64,000 bases of DNA from Megascapheus bottae (lineage: Eukaryota > Chordata > Mammalia > Rodentia > Geomyidae), in NCBI GenBank assembly GCA_024803745.1, contig JANJXV010000024.1, positions 10,617,427-10,681,426 of the forward strand, read 5' to 3'. A model generated the notes under the pieces. It saw nothing but the letters and a program-made list of their open reading frames with translations. It did no database searches and was not told the origin of the DNA. Positions within the stretch are counted from its first letter, which is position 1; the number at the start of each line of letters is the position of its first letter. This document shows, one piece after another, positions 23,550-34,534 of the stretch. Made by a program: the position numbers and the translations under genes.

Positions 23550-24889
23550 TTATGTGGATAAATTCATCCATGTACCTTAATTGCCTTTGTAAAACTGTAG
23601 GATATTAATTCAAAGGACAGTAGTATAAGGTGTTTTAAAGTAAACTTCGAAGTGAATACACTGGTTTAAAATATACAAAGAAACTCAATTCTGAAAGGAA
23701 TAGATTGACTTCAAGGGTGGAATTCTTGTTAAATTCCTAGACGTTAAATTCCTAGACATAGTCTACTAAGACTGAGAGCGGCAAAGAGCAATGGTCTCTT
23801 AATGGTCAAGAGCCTCATCCTGCATCTCTAAAAAAATTCCTTCTTTTGTCAGCTCACTTTGCTTCAATCAAAAGTATCAGGCTATCACTTGTTAACACAA
23901 TGAAAAAATTATATCAGAAATCTACAGTGGATTACATATACTACTGAAGTCTACAGAGAATAAAACACAGCTGGACTGGAATTTTAATTTCCTAGCCAGA
24001 ATGATGTTCTTTCAAAAGATTAAAGGAAAAGTAGCCAGACTCTCATTTTTGGCATCCAAGACATCAAACATTGTAAGTAATGTATTTAAGTATTAGGGAA
24101 ATAAAAGGAGGGGACAAAGAATTCCACAGGAATATTCACTAGAAGAATGGTGTTATCTTAACACTGACCACTGATGTTTGGAGAATAATATCTTTCATTC
24201 ATTCAGTTCACTTCTTGCCCTTCTCTCAGTGCAGTAATTTCATTGCTTACAGGAAATCTGAAGACCATACCAGCATATTGTCCATTACTCCCTTCCTGAG
24301 CTGTCTTCTGCCTTTCCCCCTCCAGTCTCTGCAACATATAGCCCCTCTCCCAGTCAGCCATGTCTTCTCTTCAATCACAATGGCTTCCTCCAAGTTATCC
24401 AAACCTCTATGTCTACACCCTGACTCATATTCGTCTTGCTGTGTCCTCAGATCTCAGACTACACATATATTCCTTAAATTTGGTCTTTGGCAAATCTATA
24501 ACTTTCCTCATCTTTATAAGCATTAATTATTTGCACAGGGCAGTTTGGGTTTGGACCTGTCGTCATATGCCTCCAAGGTACCCTGCTCCATTACTGTATT
24601 CTTCTTTATCACTCTCCTTGCCCACCATACTCGCAACACAGTTTATTGTTCTAGTCTCACAAAAGCACAGGAACTATTTTTATCATATTGACCTTTCTTT
24701 ACCCTTTCTGGGGTGCCCAGTGCTCCTTTCAAGAGTGCTCTACATTTTCTGTAGGACACTTACAAACATGAAGGATTAGATGACTAGGGAAAATTATTTA
24801 ATTTCGCTTTCCTGCATTTGACCACATGATTTCTGATGACTAATATATGATAACTAGCTTTATTAAAGTTGATAAAAATCTCAGTTTGG
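23546..24889. other. Unique sequence, possible L2-like stretch, no gene
   Basis: GTTAAATTCCTAGAC is tandemly duplicated at about 23728-23757. Across 24215-24780 two overlapping frames (103 and 139 codons) occur in pyrimidine-rich sequence. The end (GGGTGCCCAGTGCTCCTTTC near 24712) is weakly like a LINE-2 3' end. I do not call a gene. Confidence 0.4.
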
Positions 24890-25000
24890 GCACTGAATAA
24901 GCATATTAGTTTTGACAAGTTACCCAACTTCTTTGTGCTTCTTCATCTGTAAAAATAACAATCACCCTATAATACTAGATGTTTTCACATACCCAGGTTA
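24890..25000 (+). mobile_element. MIR-like SINE fragment
   Basis: TTTTGACAAGTTACCCAACTTC, then TTTGTGCTTCTTCATCTGTA and AAAATAACAATCACC match the conserved MIR core (compare AAGTTACTTAACCTCTCTGTGC, then CTCATCTGTAAAATGG). Confidence 0.7.
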
Positions 25001-25299
25001 TAATTCCCAAACATTTTGTAAATTGGAAAATGCCCCTGAAACTTAAAGTATGAATGTTTTTGTTCCTACCTCTGGACAACTTGTACAAACAAATAAACAT
25101 ACACACTTAAGAATATAAACCAAAGAATGGTTTAACTGATATTCTCATCGTATGTTAACACTGTATTTATACAAAAATGTTGTCATGGTCATTACTCATA
25201 GAACTTTATATTTGGGGAATATTATAGACTATGACTAACAAAGAAAGATTTTTTAATGTATACCTAAAATTTGTGCCACATCAGGTATATCAAATTCTT

Positions 25300-25472
25300 T
25301 TTGCCAGTACTGGGACTTGAACTCAGACCCCAGACACTGTCTTTGGGCTTTCTTAAGGCTAGAGTTCTACCACTTGAGACACAGTATCAATTGCAGCTTT
25401 TTCTGTATATGTAGTACCAAGAAATCAAACCCAGGGCTTCGTGCCTCTACCTCTAGACCATGCCCCCAGCCC
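25300..25472 (-). mobile_element. tRNA-derived SINE (IDL-Geo-like) with TSD
   Basis: Minus-strand copy, diverged: the head reads GGGCTGGGGGCATGGTCTAG and the second region CAAGTGGTAGAACTCTAGCC. ATATCAAATTCTT (25287-25299) and ATATAAAATTCTT (25473-25485) form a 13-bp duplication with one change. Confidence 0.9.
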
Positions 25473-25485
25473 ATATAAAATTCTT

Positions 25486-26440
25486 GATGAAGACAGTTCC
25501 TTTACAGTAGTCTATGCTGGGGTACCAAATAAAACTTAATTAGAACTCTGAATTCTAGTTATATGACTTTTATCAATTTAGAAAATACAGGACATTTTCC
25601 ACTTCATCAATTAACCATAGTATTACAAATATTCAAATTAATGTCAAAACTATAAATGAACTTTATATAACAAGAAATTGCACATAGGCAATCATGGAAG
25701 GGCCTGCTGTCTAAATTGTTTTTCCATGAATGGAAACTCACCTATGCACAATCCACACTTTATTCCCTCTTTGAATGGCAATTTGAAAGGCTGTATGTCC
25801 ACAGCATGTTTTTATCAGAGTAAAAGGAATCAACAAGTGCCAGATGGAACATGACCATGGTCTCATCTTTTCTCACCTTAACCTAGTGACCTACTGGGCC
25901 AGGACAGTAAAAGATTTGTGATGTTAAAAGAATTTACTCCTGCCTGGATATTTTAGGGATTTGACTCCTGTCAGATACTGCAACAAAGCCAAGTGATTTC
26001 AATTTACCAGGCAAGGACAAGAGCAGGTTTCAGGAAAAACCAAGGTGATGAACTATTGAGCATTCAGTTCATTAGCTGTCATCCATCTTGACATCTTCAT
26101 CTTTCAAGCAGTACTGCAGAAAATCAAAGACTTGTAGTGCTTCCCTCAAAAAAAAATCTGAGAAGGAAGCCAATATCCTCTCAAAGTTAAAGGGACCATG
26201 AAGGCTATTTCAAGTGGATTATGAAAGATGACCATCATCGCAAAAGTGAACAACTCAATAGATACTCAATTGTAAACATGACCAGGGTCTGAAACATACA
26301 GATCTTCAAAAAAGCATCACTAAAATATGAATTAGGTATATTGACAAAGTACTTTTAGTCTACTTTTATGAAATCTGCATTTCAATACAGTTATAACATG
26401 AAAAAATATCTGACTTTTCAGAAAAAGCATCTTTGTTAAA
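25486..26440. other. Unique sequence, no gene seen
   Basis: No recognised repeat or coding feature. Confidence 0.5.
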
Positions 26441-26442
26441 TT

Positions 26443-26538
26443 GTATTTTATTGTAGGGATAATGTATAGAGGGGTTGCAATTATATTTGTCAGGTAGTGG
26501 GTACATTACTTCTCAGACCTTGATGCCCTTTCTTATGA
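26443..26538 (-). mobile_element. Very short L1 3' end, type-2 tail
   Basis: Only the last 95 or so bp of the L1 3' UTR: plus strand ATTGTAGGGATAATGTATAG, then TCAGGTAGTGGGTACATTAC, then CTTGATGCCCTTTCTTATG. This is the type-2 end. No clear target-site duplication. Confidence 0.88.
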
Positions 26539-29500
26539 AAGAGGTATAAAACAAGAAAAAGAAACTTAAGTAAAAAGAAAAAGAACAGTATTTACCTAAA
26601 AGAAATCAGCCAATAAAATACAAGCAGAAAGTTAGAGTCTAGGAACACTACCAAGAATGAGAGATATCACATTTCTTCTGTTTCCCTGCTCTGCTTATTC
26701 AGCATTGAGATACTGAAACTGTGGGCTTTCAGCAATTTGATAAAGACTTTCTTGAAATTACAGAATAATATAAATAGCCAAATGTATCAAAGTGGTAGTC
26801 CATAACCTTCTCCAGCTATTATCCAGTGCCAAGGGGAAAGAAATTTCCATTCCAAGTTCTTAAAGACCCCAAGAGAAAATCTGAGATGAGTATAACGCTC
26901 TACTGTGTCTTTCAAATAATATGATATTATTACTATGCATCATTGTAATGCTATATTTCAATCCTCTCTTCCTGTAATGCTCAGTGAAGATGCCTCCAGC
27001 ACTATGGATCATAGCAAGCAAAGTAAAACAGAAATAAAGCTTCTCTCCCTGCCCCTTCCCCCTGAATTTACCATTTGAAACATCTATATCAAACTGTCAG
27101 GCAAAAATGTGAACTTTCAGGTAGTATTTTCTAACAACAGACCACAACCCTTCCAACATTCCTGTAGATTCTTAAAAAGTGTGCCCCTTACTTAATGGTT
27201 AGCAATAGTTAGACTATTCAAATACAAGATTTCCTTATCAGGAAAAGCTTAAAGATGGGTGGTTGCATGGGCTTCTTCCCAAGGATAGAATTGAGTATGC
27301 TAGTAAGTTTCTATTTCTAAAAATGATTCCCAGAACCTTGGATTGAAAGTCTATGGTGTATTTTTTAAAGTAACACAGACATCATCACTATCGCCAATAA
27401 CATGACCTAATTTCAGTACAGTGTACTGTGCATAAAGAGATTTATGCAGTACTTGCAATATCTGGAATACCTGTATAAGTGTTGCTACTTTCAATTGACA
27501 AATGAGGGAAAATGAGTACCATGTTCTAGATTTTTGCTAGAACAAGAGGCCATTTCATAGTTCATCCATAGAAGTGTAACTACATATTGTCAGAGAAATT
27601 GTTAGAACAGCAGAATAATAAGCTCAACCTCCAGAGGACTGAATGGATTCTGCATTTTCATAGGCTGCCAAGGTGTCTTCTATGTCCATGATTATTAAGA
27701 AACTTTGGTCTAGGTAGACAGAATAACTCACATTCCAACACCGGTCTCTCTGACTCAAAGATTTAGATAATACTCAGCTCTTCCTGATGCTGTTGTTATG
27801 TATAAGCAGGGGAAAATAAAAGACCTTTGTACATTAGACACTTTGCTTTTTCGTTAACTAAGAATTATGAAATTTAGAAAAGAAAAGGGTGCTCAAGGAA
27901 TTCTAGAGGAAGTAGATATGAGGCAGGTGGGTACAAAAGAGCAATAGGGGAAAGGAAATGGAGCTGAAAAGTCCAATTCACTTCAGTTTAGCTAAGGACT
28001 GACTGACTGCATACACTATTTACAACATCTAAGAGCCAGGTTTCTTTTTGGGGGGGTGAGAGAAGAGGAAATGTGAACTCTCATCAAACAGTCCTAAATC
28101 TCCTGAATGGGCCTTGATGTCTTGACAACCTTAGAGGAAAATTTAGGGGCGCTTCATTTGAATGATACACAGAATCACATGTCTTAGGAATCCAGCATGT
28201 CCCAGAACAAGGACCTGAGACTTGTTTTCTGAATGTACATATTTAATGTGTTTAGATTCAATATTGCTCAACTACCTCAATATTAGTTTTCTAGAAGTAA
28301 AAGCAACTTCTCTATGATTGATGAATGAGAACTTTTTTCTAAAGTCTAATTTTAGATTCAAACTATCTTAACCAATCAACAGGTGTATTGACAGAATTCA
28401 AGCCTGATAGTTAAAAGCGCTATTTTAAGCAATCAGCATGTGATCTTGAAGACTATTTCCCTTAAACTTAAGCTCCTTAAACACCTTTACTATGATCTTA
28501 CCCTATCAAATTCCCCAAACTTATCTTTGTTCCCAGAATAGAAAGGTAAAACTACAGGCCATCTACAATTTACAGTTTAGATCACAATTAGGTTAGTGTT
28601 ACTGCTTTTTCTTTAAAAACAAACTGGGTCCTACTAACATTGCTCCTCATCTCATATAAGAAAATAAGCAATTTTCATAACACATACTCTAAAATGAATT
28701 TAAAAATATAACTTCTCACTATATAACTCAGGTGTAATGCATGATTGTGTTGCCTTAGGACCCTTGCCTAGTGCTGGGATACCAGCCTGTTTTTACAAGG
28801 CTAAGTCCCCATATACTTGTCTTCAAATTGTCTCAATACCTGCCTCTGTGAGCTCCTTTTCTTGAAATATGAATTTGGAGCTATATGTTTCTCATTGTGA
28901 GAATTACTAAATTCTAATGCATAGCACGACTTTTAACAAATGCATTTGCACCAAGAAAAAAACATGAGCTTTGTGCAAAGTTCTAATAGAAAGGATAACA
29001 ATCTTTCATCAAACTTTCATTTCAATAGCAGAAAGCATATACTAATCTTATACCACTTACAATACCAAAGCTTCTGTCTTTGTAATAAGAATTCATTAGA
29101 TTCTCTGAACCTTATCTGAGAAAGATCTGAAATTTGAATAAAGAAGATATACTTTATTTGGTGTAAGTAGCTATGTATGTAAAGATTAAAGGCTCTGGCA
29201 GTGCCTAAAAATGAAGTCCTTTATTTTCTATATTAGAATTCTATATGCATCACCATTGTGACAGCTTTAAAATCTCATCAAATGAGACTTAACATGGAAT
29301 GCATGACTCATGTTCAGGACCTGAAATGTATTGAATAATTTTACAGTCATCTTTTGCTACATAGCAAATCAGACTTAGATAGTGTGGCTTATATCACCAC
29401 CCACTTGATCATTTATGATAATGGTGTGAGTCAAAACCCATTTGTGTCAGGTGGTGTCTTCAGTAAGAACGGGTGGCTTGGTGTTCCAGAGAGCCCTTGT

Positions 29501-30461
29501 CAGCTTCTTTTATATATCTAGATGGCAATGGCAAGAAAAGTGGGCACAGATGGACAAGAGAGATTGCCATGCCTCATGTGGCCTCTGAAACAAAGTGTGA
29601 TTGCAGATTGACAGATGATGTGGAAGTCTGAAGTTTCTATGGAAAATGTTCTGAAAGACTTGCAGGAAGATAAAAATCTTCTTGCACATTAGTATCAGAA
29701 GCTCCAAAGCACCATTCCACTGTACTTATTGATTACTGACTAAATGGAATTTGGATGCAGGACAGACAAAGGATACTAATTAAAACCAGAGAAGATTGAA
29801 TGATGCATGGAGATAGATAGATAGATATTGATTTAGATAGATATTGATGAATATATATACCAAGCACTTCTTGTCCTGTAAAGAAGGATCTAGAGACCTA
29901 ATATGCAACATATTCAGTACAAAAAATATATGCATTATCCCATATACCATGTTTTATATGATGTAATATATTAGTTTTATATGCCATACATTATACATGG
30001 TATATAATATATATGCAATATATACTATATATTAAGTTATACATTGCTAGGAAATATACAGTATATACTGAGTTATATACATTGCTAGGAAAAAGAAATG
30101 AATCACTAATATAAAATAAAAACAAGGCTCATTTACCTACATTGCCAGAAAACAAAGAAATGTTAGTTATGATCCATTCATTATTTACTCATTTAAAAGT
30201 TTTGTAATTCATTACTGAAAAGGCATAGTTTAGAGAAAAACTTTAATCATAGTTTATATGTCTATTATGTAATGAAATTGAGAAGAAAATGCTCTCCTAA
30301 GAGAAGAGTGAGACCTGGGGAGGAAAACACAATGGCACAGTTGGCATCACAGCAGGTAGGAATAGAATAACTTTACATAGAAGGATTATTAGAGAAAAAT
30401 GGAATGTGAGTTATCAGAAAGTGCTTGAGATGATCTACATTACTGCAAACCAGGATAAAAC

Positions 30462-30464
<3 letters not shown>
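26539..30464. other. Unique sequence with a MIR trace and AT-rich duplication
   Basis: Largest repeat-poor interval. About 27375-27545 resembles a minus-strand MIR (CAATTGACAAATGAGGGAAAATGAG). At 29815-29850 there is a GATA run. At about 30005-30088 the string ATACATTGCTAGGAAA occurs twice within a decayed tandem duplication. The 65-codon frame at 29510-29707 has no signature. I see no exon. Confidence 0.45.

Positions 30465-30510
<46 letters not shown>
30465..30510. repeat. (TA)n microsatellite
   Basis: About 22 TA units directly beside the 3' end of a minus-strand composite SINE, so it may have grown from that SINE's tail. Confidence 0.97.
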
Positions 30511-30511
<1 letters not shown>

Positions 30512-30732
30512 CCAGCCATGGGGCTTGAATTCTGGGGGGCCTGGGCACTGACCCTGAGCTCTTCAGCTCAAAGCTACCACCCTACTCCTTGAGCCAAATC
30601 TCACTTCCCATTTTCTAGAGGTTAATTGGAGATTCAGGTCCTTCTCTTGCCTGGGCTGGCTTTGAACCTTGAGCCACAGATTTAAGCCTCCTGAGTAGTT
30701 AGGATTACAGGAATGAATCACCAAGCCAAGCT
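30511..30732 (-). mobile_element. B1/ID composite SINE
   Basis: On minus: GCTTGGCTTGGTGATTCATT, then TCCTAACTACTCAGGAGGCT, then the TCCAATTAACCTCTAGAAAA linker and the ID-like tail. Full length, moderately diverged. Confidence 0.9.
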
Positions 30733-30899
30733 CCATCATAATATTTTTATCTCATTCTTCAAACAGATGATTTCCAAATCAATAATTAATGGAAAGAAAA
30801 AACACTCAAAACAATGTAACAAGAAGGAAAATAATAAGTAATTCATTTAACCTTGATGAGAGAGACACAGACAAAGAGAGAGCAAGGGTGTGCTGTGTA

Positions 30900-31345
30900 T
30901 GTGTATTAGGCAGAATAAGATGTCCATGTTCTATCTCCTAAAACTTGGAAATTTATTATGTTATATACTAGAAGTAGAGTAGCAGATGCAATTGAGGTTG
31001 CTAATGACATGGATTAACTAGGAGATTATCTCAGATTACCAAAGTGGACCCAGTATGAACCCAAAGGTTCATAAATGCGGAAGAGGGAAAAGAATCCAGC
31101 TCATTAGAAAGAAAAACTGATGAGTACTAGCTTTGCAAATAAAAGGTGACCTGAGGTAAGAACTGTAATCACACAGAACCACCAAAAAGAAAGGAAGCCA
31201 GACTGCTTACTCTTTAAAGTAGTTAACAGTACTTCTAGTAGTACGTTTCAAACTTGGGTCCTCCAGAATGATAAAAATCTGTGTTGTTTTGAAGCAGTAA
31301 CTTTGTGATTATCTATTACAACAGAAAAATAAAGCATGTGGAATG
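30900..31345 (+). mobile_element. MaLR-type (MLT1-like) LTR
   Basis: Plus-strand motifs of MLT1-type LTRs in order: TTAACTAGGAGATTATCTCAG, then AATGCGGAAGAGGGAAAAGA, then GATAAAAATCTGTGTTGTTTTG followed by a TTTGTGATTATCTATTACA stretch. Compare the common mammalian end AATAAATTTGTGTTGTTTTAA. No internal coding sequence. Old and inert. Confidence 0.72.
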
Positions 31346-31740
31346 TCTGATACATTATCTCATGTCCATAATTGTAGCTATTCTGATGGCTAAAATTGGA
31401 AGGATTACAGCTTGAGAAGAACAGTCTAAGTAAATATTTCACTAAACTGTATCTTCACTAATGACTGAGTACAATGACATACACCTATTAATAGGATCAG
31501 TGTCCAGACTGGCACAGCCAAAAAGAGAGGAACAAGGGGCTAGAGGCATGGCTCAACTGTGAATTCTTGTGTTCAAAAGTTTCACTCTTGAAGTGATCTT
31601 TCAAACCATTATTCTCCATGAGCACAAGTACTCCACTAGCAATGAAGTTACAGTGAGAAAGTAGTCTTGGTCAACAGACAGGTTTCAAAGTTTAAACCAG
31701 TAATTTGGATTATGTTAAAGTCACTTCTCAGTCAATGACT

Positions 31741-32075
31741 GACTAATTTTGCACCCCTCCTTTCAAAGTCACATGTTGAACCCCCAAGCCGGACAAAGGA
31801 GATAATTAACATTAAAGAAGGCCAAAAGAATGCTAACTTCATGTGATTGGCATACTTACAAAAAGAGAAATAGAAGTCTCTCATGCACCTACTGACAGAA
31901 TGGAGAGAAAGTCACTCACCACAAGAGAAGGAGAAAGCCCTCTCAGAACCTGACCATGCTGGCATGCTGTCTTCAGATACCCTATCCTCCAGAACAGTGA
32001 GAAACAAAGGCTTGTTGTTTACACCACCCACCTATGACATTTGGTTATGAGAACTGATGATGACTAAGGCAACGA
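31741..32075 (+). mobile_element. MaLR-type (MST/MLT1-like) LTR
   Basis: CAAAGTCACATGTTGAACCC near the start, AAAAGAGAAATAGAAGTCTC in the middle, and CTCCAGAACAGTGAGAAACA followed by AGGCTTGTTGTTTACACCACC at the end reproduce the order of a MaLR LTR (the polyadenylation-end motif is CCAGAACTGTGAGAAATAAA). It lies about 400 bp after another MaLR LTR on the same strand, but the two differ too much to be paired LTRs of one provirus. Confidence 0.75.
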
Positions 32076-32206
32076 GTGACATTAACTCTTTGCCTCCCCA
32101 TCTAAAAGAGGATATTAATGTCATCTAGCTCACAAATTGACTTTGAAGACCACAACAGATCACATACTTGGGCTTGGAGATTGAAAGAAGAGAAAATGGA
32201 GGTTTG

Positions 32207-32267
32207 GGGATGGGAGTTTGCCCTAGTGGTAGAGGGCTTGCCTAGCATGCTCAAACCCCAGGACTGG

Positions 32268-32308
<41 letters not shown>
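32207..32308 (+). mobile_element. Internally deleted tRNA-derived SINE with long A tail
   Basis: The tRNA-like head is present to GCCTAGCATGC, then it jumps to the last 20 bp (CAAACCCCAGGACTGG) and a poly(A) tract of 41 A (32268-32308). The B box and the whole second region are missing. The A box also has a change (TTGCCCTAGTGG). Confidence 0.92.
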
Positions 32309-32310
<2 letters not shown>

Positions 32311-32427
32311 TCTCAAAGAAAAAGAAGGAGGTCTGAGGGAAATCTTGTCTAGATTTTATATAACCCTTGTTATGTAGCCTCGACCCTGTAGATCAGAGTA
32401 TTCACTGAAAATAAGATTCCTGGCTGG

Positions 32428-32619
32428 CCGGGAGTTTGGCCTAGTGGTTAAAGTGCTTGCCTAGCATGCATGAAGACCCGGGTTCGATTCCTCGGTACCA
32501 CATACATAGCAAAAAGCCGGAAGTGGTGCTGAGGCTCAAGTGGTAGAGCTCTAGCCTTGTGAAAGTCCAAGGACAGTGCTCAGGCCTTGAGCTCAAGGCC
32601 AGGACTGGCAAAAAAAAAA
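32428..32619 (+). mobile_element. tRNA-derived SINE (IDL-Geo-like), near-consensus, with TSD
   Basis: One of the cleanest copies. A box TGGCCTAGTGG (32437-32447), B box GGTTCGATTCC (32481-32491), the AAAAAGCCGGAAGTGGTGCT linker and GTGGTAGAGCTCTAGCC are all intact. It is bounded by the 12-bp ATTCCTGGCTGG at 32416-32427 and 32620-32631. It inserted at the very head of another copy of the same SINE family, giving a tandem pair. Confidence 0.96.
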
Positions 32620-32625
32620 ATTCCT

Positions 32626-32818
32626 GGCTGGTAGGGTGGCCTAGCGGTAGAGTACTTGCCTAGCAGGCACTAAGACTCAGGTGGATTCCTCAGTGCCACA
32701 CACATAACAAAAGCCACAAGTGGTGCTGTGGCTCAAGTGGTAGAGCTCTAGCCTTGAGGAAAGCCCAAGGATAGTGCTCAGTCCATGAGTACAGTCCCCA
32801 GGAGAGGCAAAAAAAAAA
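32626..32818 (+). mobile_element. tRNA-derived SINE (IDL-Geo-like), older partner
   Basis: Full-length copy, more diverged (CTAGCGGTAGAGTACTTGCC; B-box region GGTGGATTCC). Its first bases overlap the duplicated target of the upstream SINE, so it was in place first. Confidence 0.93.
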
Positions 32819-34113
32819 GGAAAGAAAGAAAATAAACTACAGATTTAGATGCTTTCTTTAGATCTTTCACTCCCACCCCCAAATTAGAATTTTTTGGATA
32901 GGCTAAGGAAACTGGAACTTACAAGTCAGAAGTGATCCTGAGTATATTGAAAGTTAGACATGCTACCTTGGAAGCTGGGTGCACTAATCAAGCCTCTAAA
33001 CATTGTTTTATAAATGCTCAATGCCAGGTATTCAAATTAGAGCAATTTATGTCAGTAACTGCCAATAGACAAAGAGAAGATTAATGAAAGTCTGTATTTA
33101 AAATGTGCTATCAGTGTCTGCCTTGGTTATCGTTGATCTGTGTGTCAATACCTTAGAGATGCCACAAGGGACAGGGGGAGGAAGGCTAGCTGTGGGATCA
33201 CTTAAGATACAATAGCAAGATTCCTAGGCAATTATATTAATTGTGACCCTATTTAAATATCACATTCTAATAATATGAGAACATCGTGTCTTCAGAAGGA
33301 AAAAAAAGAACAGATGGAAGTTACTGCTTCTGCTTCATTATCTGTACTGCTTGGAATAAATAACTAGCAGGTGAGGCACATGCAAAAGATGAAGGAAAAC
33401 ATCAGCCATGCCCCCCTCCCTGCTCCCAGAAATATAGAATTCATTTTTAGTGATACTAAGTCTCATCTAAATGATTAAATCTTTAAAAAGAACACCAAAT
33501 TCCCAGCAAATGGTAATTACAATGCCTAATCCGCCCCCTCACATCTTTGTGCAAGACAATATTTACTCTAGGTTATGTGTTTGCCAGAACAATCATAGCA
33601 CAGCTTCATCTGTGGGTGTTTAGCTGTATCTTTGCCACACATTTTTCACAAGATGTTATGAAGACCCAACTGAAACTCAGCTTTCTCAATGGTTAAAAAT
33701 GTCTCACTAGAAATATATTAGCATTTTTTTCACTTGGATCTCAATTTGAATTCTTTTTTTATTCCAAATAATTTTAGCTCCCTTCTCTTCTTTCCCTTGC
33801 TAATGTACCTTATCTAACAAGCCATCTGTGATACTGAGTTTTTCTTGTTTTATAACCCTATGTAGACTATAGAACCGACTGATTTATTCTTGAGGTTCTA
33901 CTCTGTGCCAGGTACCAAGTAAGTCACTGAAATCTAGAGCCACCGAAATTAACATGAAGTAAGCAATACAGGAAGTTGGTTCAACATGCTAAATGGACAT
34001 TTGTTATGGACCCCAAAGAGCGATGTGTTTCAGTACATAGTTTTGTTCTTTCTTTTAGTAAAGATAATGTATTCTATTGTAATGTATTTATGTCTCAAGT
34101 CTCAATATCACTT
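32819..34113. other. Unique sequence, no gene seen
   Basis: No confident element. About 33880-33930 (CTACTCTGTGCCAGGTACCA) is weakly MIR-like. Confidence 0.5.
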
Positions 34114-34127
34114 ATAAAGTCATCTTT
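34114..34127. repeat. Left target-site duplication of the 6-kb L1
   Basis: ATAAAGTCATCTTT, repeated exactly at 40093-40106. Confidence 0.95.
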
Positions 34128-34534
34128 TTCATATATTTCATTGTAATTAATAGAAGGGTTACATGATATTTGCCAGATAGATGGTGCATTAATTCCCATA
34201 CATTGATACCCTTTCACATATCTTGGTCCCTATTTCCCTCCCCCCACCCCCGCCCCTCATCTTGTTTTCCCAGGTTCTCTATCCAATTTCAAATAACCAA
34301 ATACAAATATATCCGATATATCAGGTAACAAAGTGAGATACTGTAACAATTTGAGATAACCAAGGGATAGCAAAAGAGATGAGAGATAATATAATACCTT
34401 AAGAACAACAATCATTTATTATATGGATTACGTTTCTATATCCTAGAGATCCTTTCATTTAACATCCTACTATATGGCCTTTTGTATCAAGGTTTTGCTC
34501 TATTGCAAATCTCTGCTAGGAGAACCCAAGGTTT
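34128..34534 (-). other. 3' UTR of the twin-primed L1
   Basis: Between the ORF2 stop (reverse complement of CTA at 34535-34537) and the short A-rich tail at the left edge. It contains the G-rich tract typical of L1 3' UTRs (C-rich on plus, 34237-34262) and the type-1 end (CATTGTAATTAATAGAAGGG on plus). Confidence 0.9.

Noticed and set aside
24360..24779. 139-codon frame as a host gene
   Set aside because: Overlaps a second frame of similar length in pyrimidine-rich DNA, with no domain; the end is weakly L2-like.
30900..32075. A provirus with two LTRs
   Set aside because: The two LTRs are of different subtype, only about 400 bp apart, with no internal coding sequence.
32428..32619. Possible tRNA gene from perfect A and B boxes
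   Set aside because: The boxes lie in a SINE head followed by linker, second region and A tail, with a target-site duplication; no full cloverleaf is formed.
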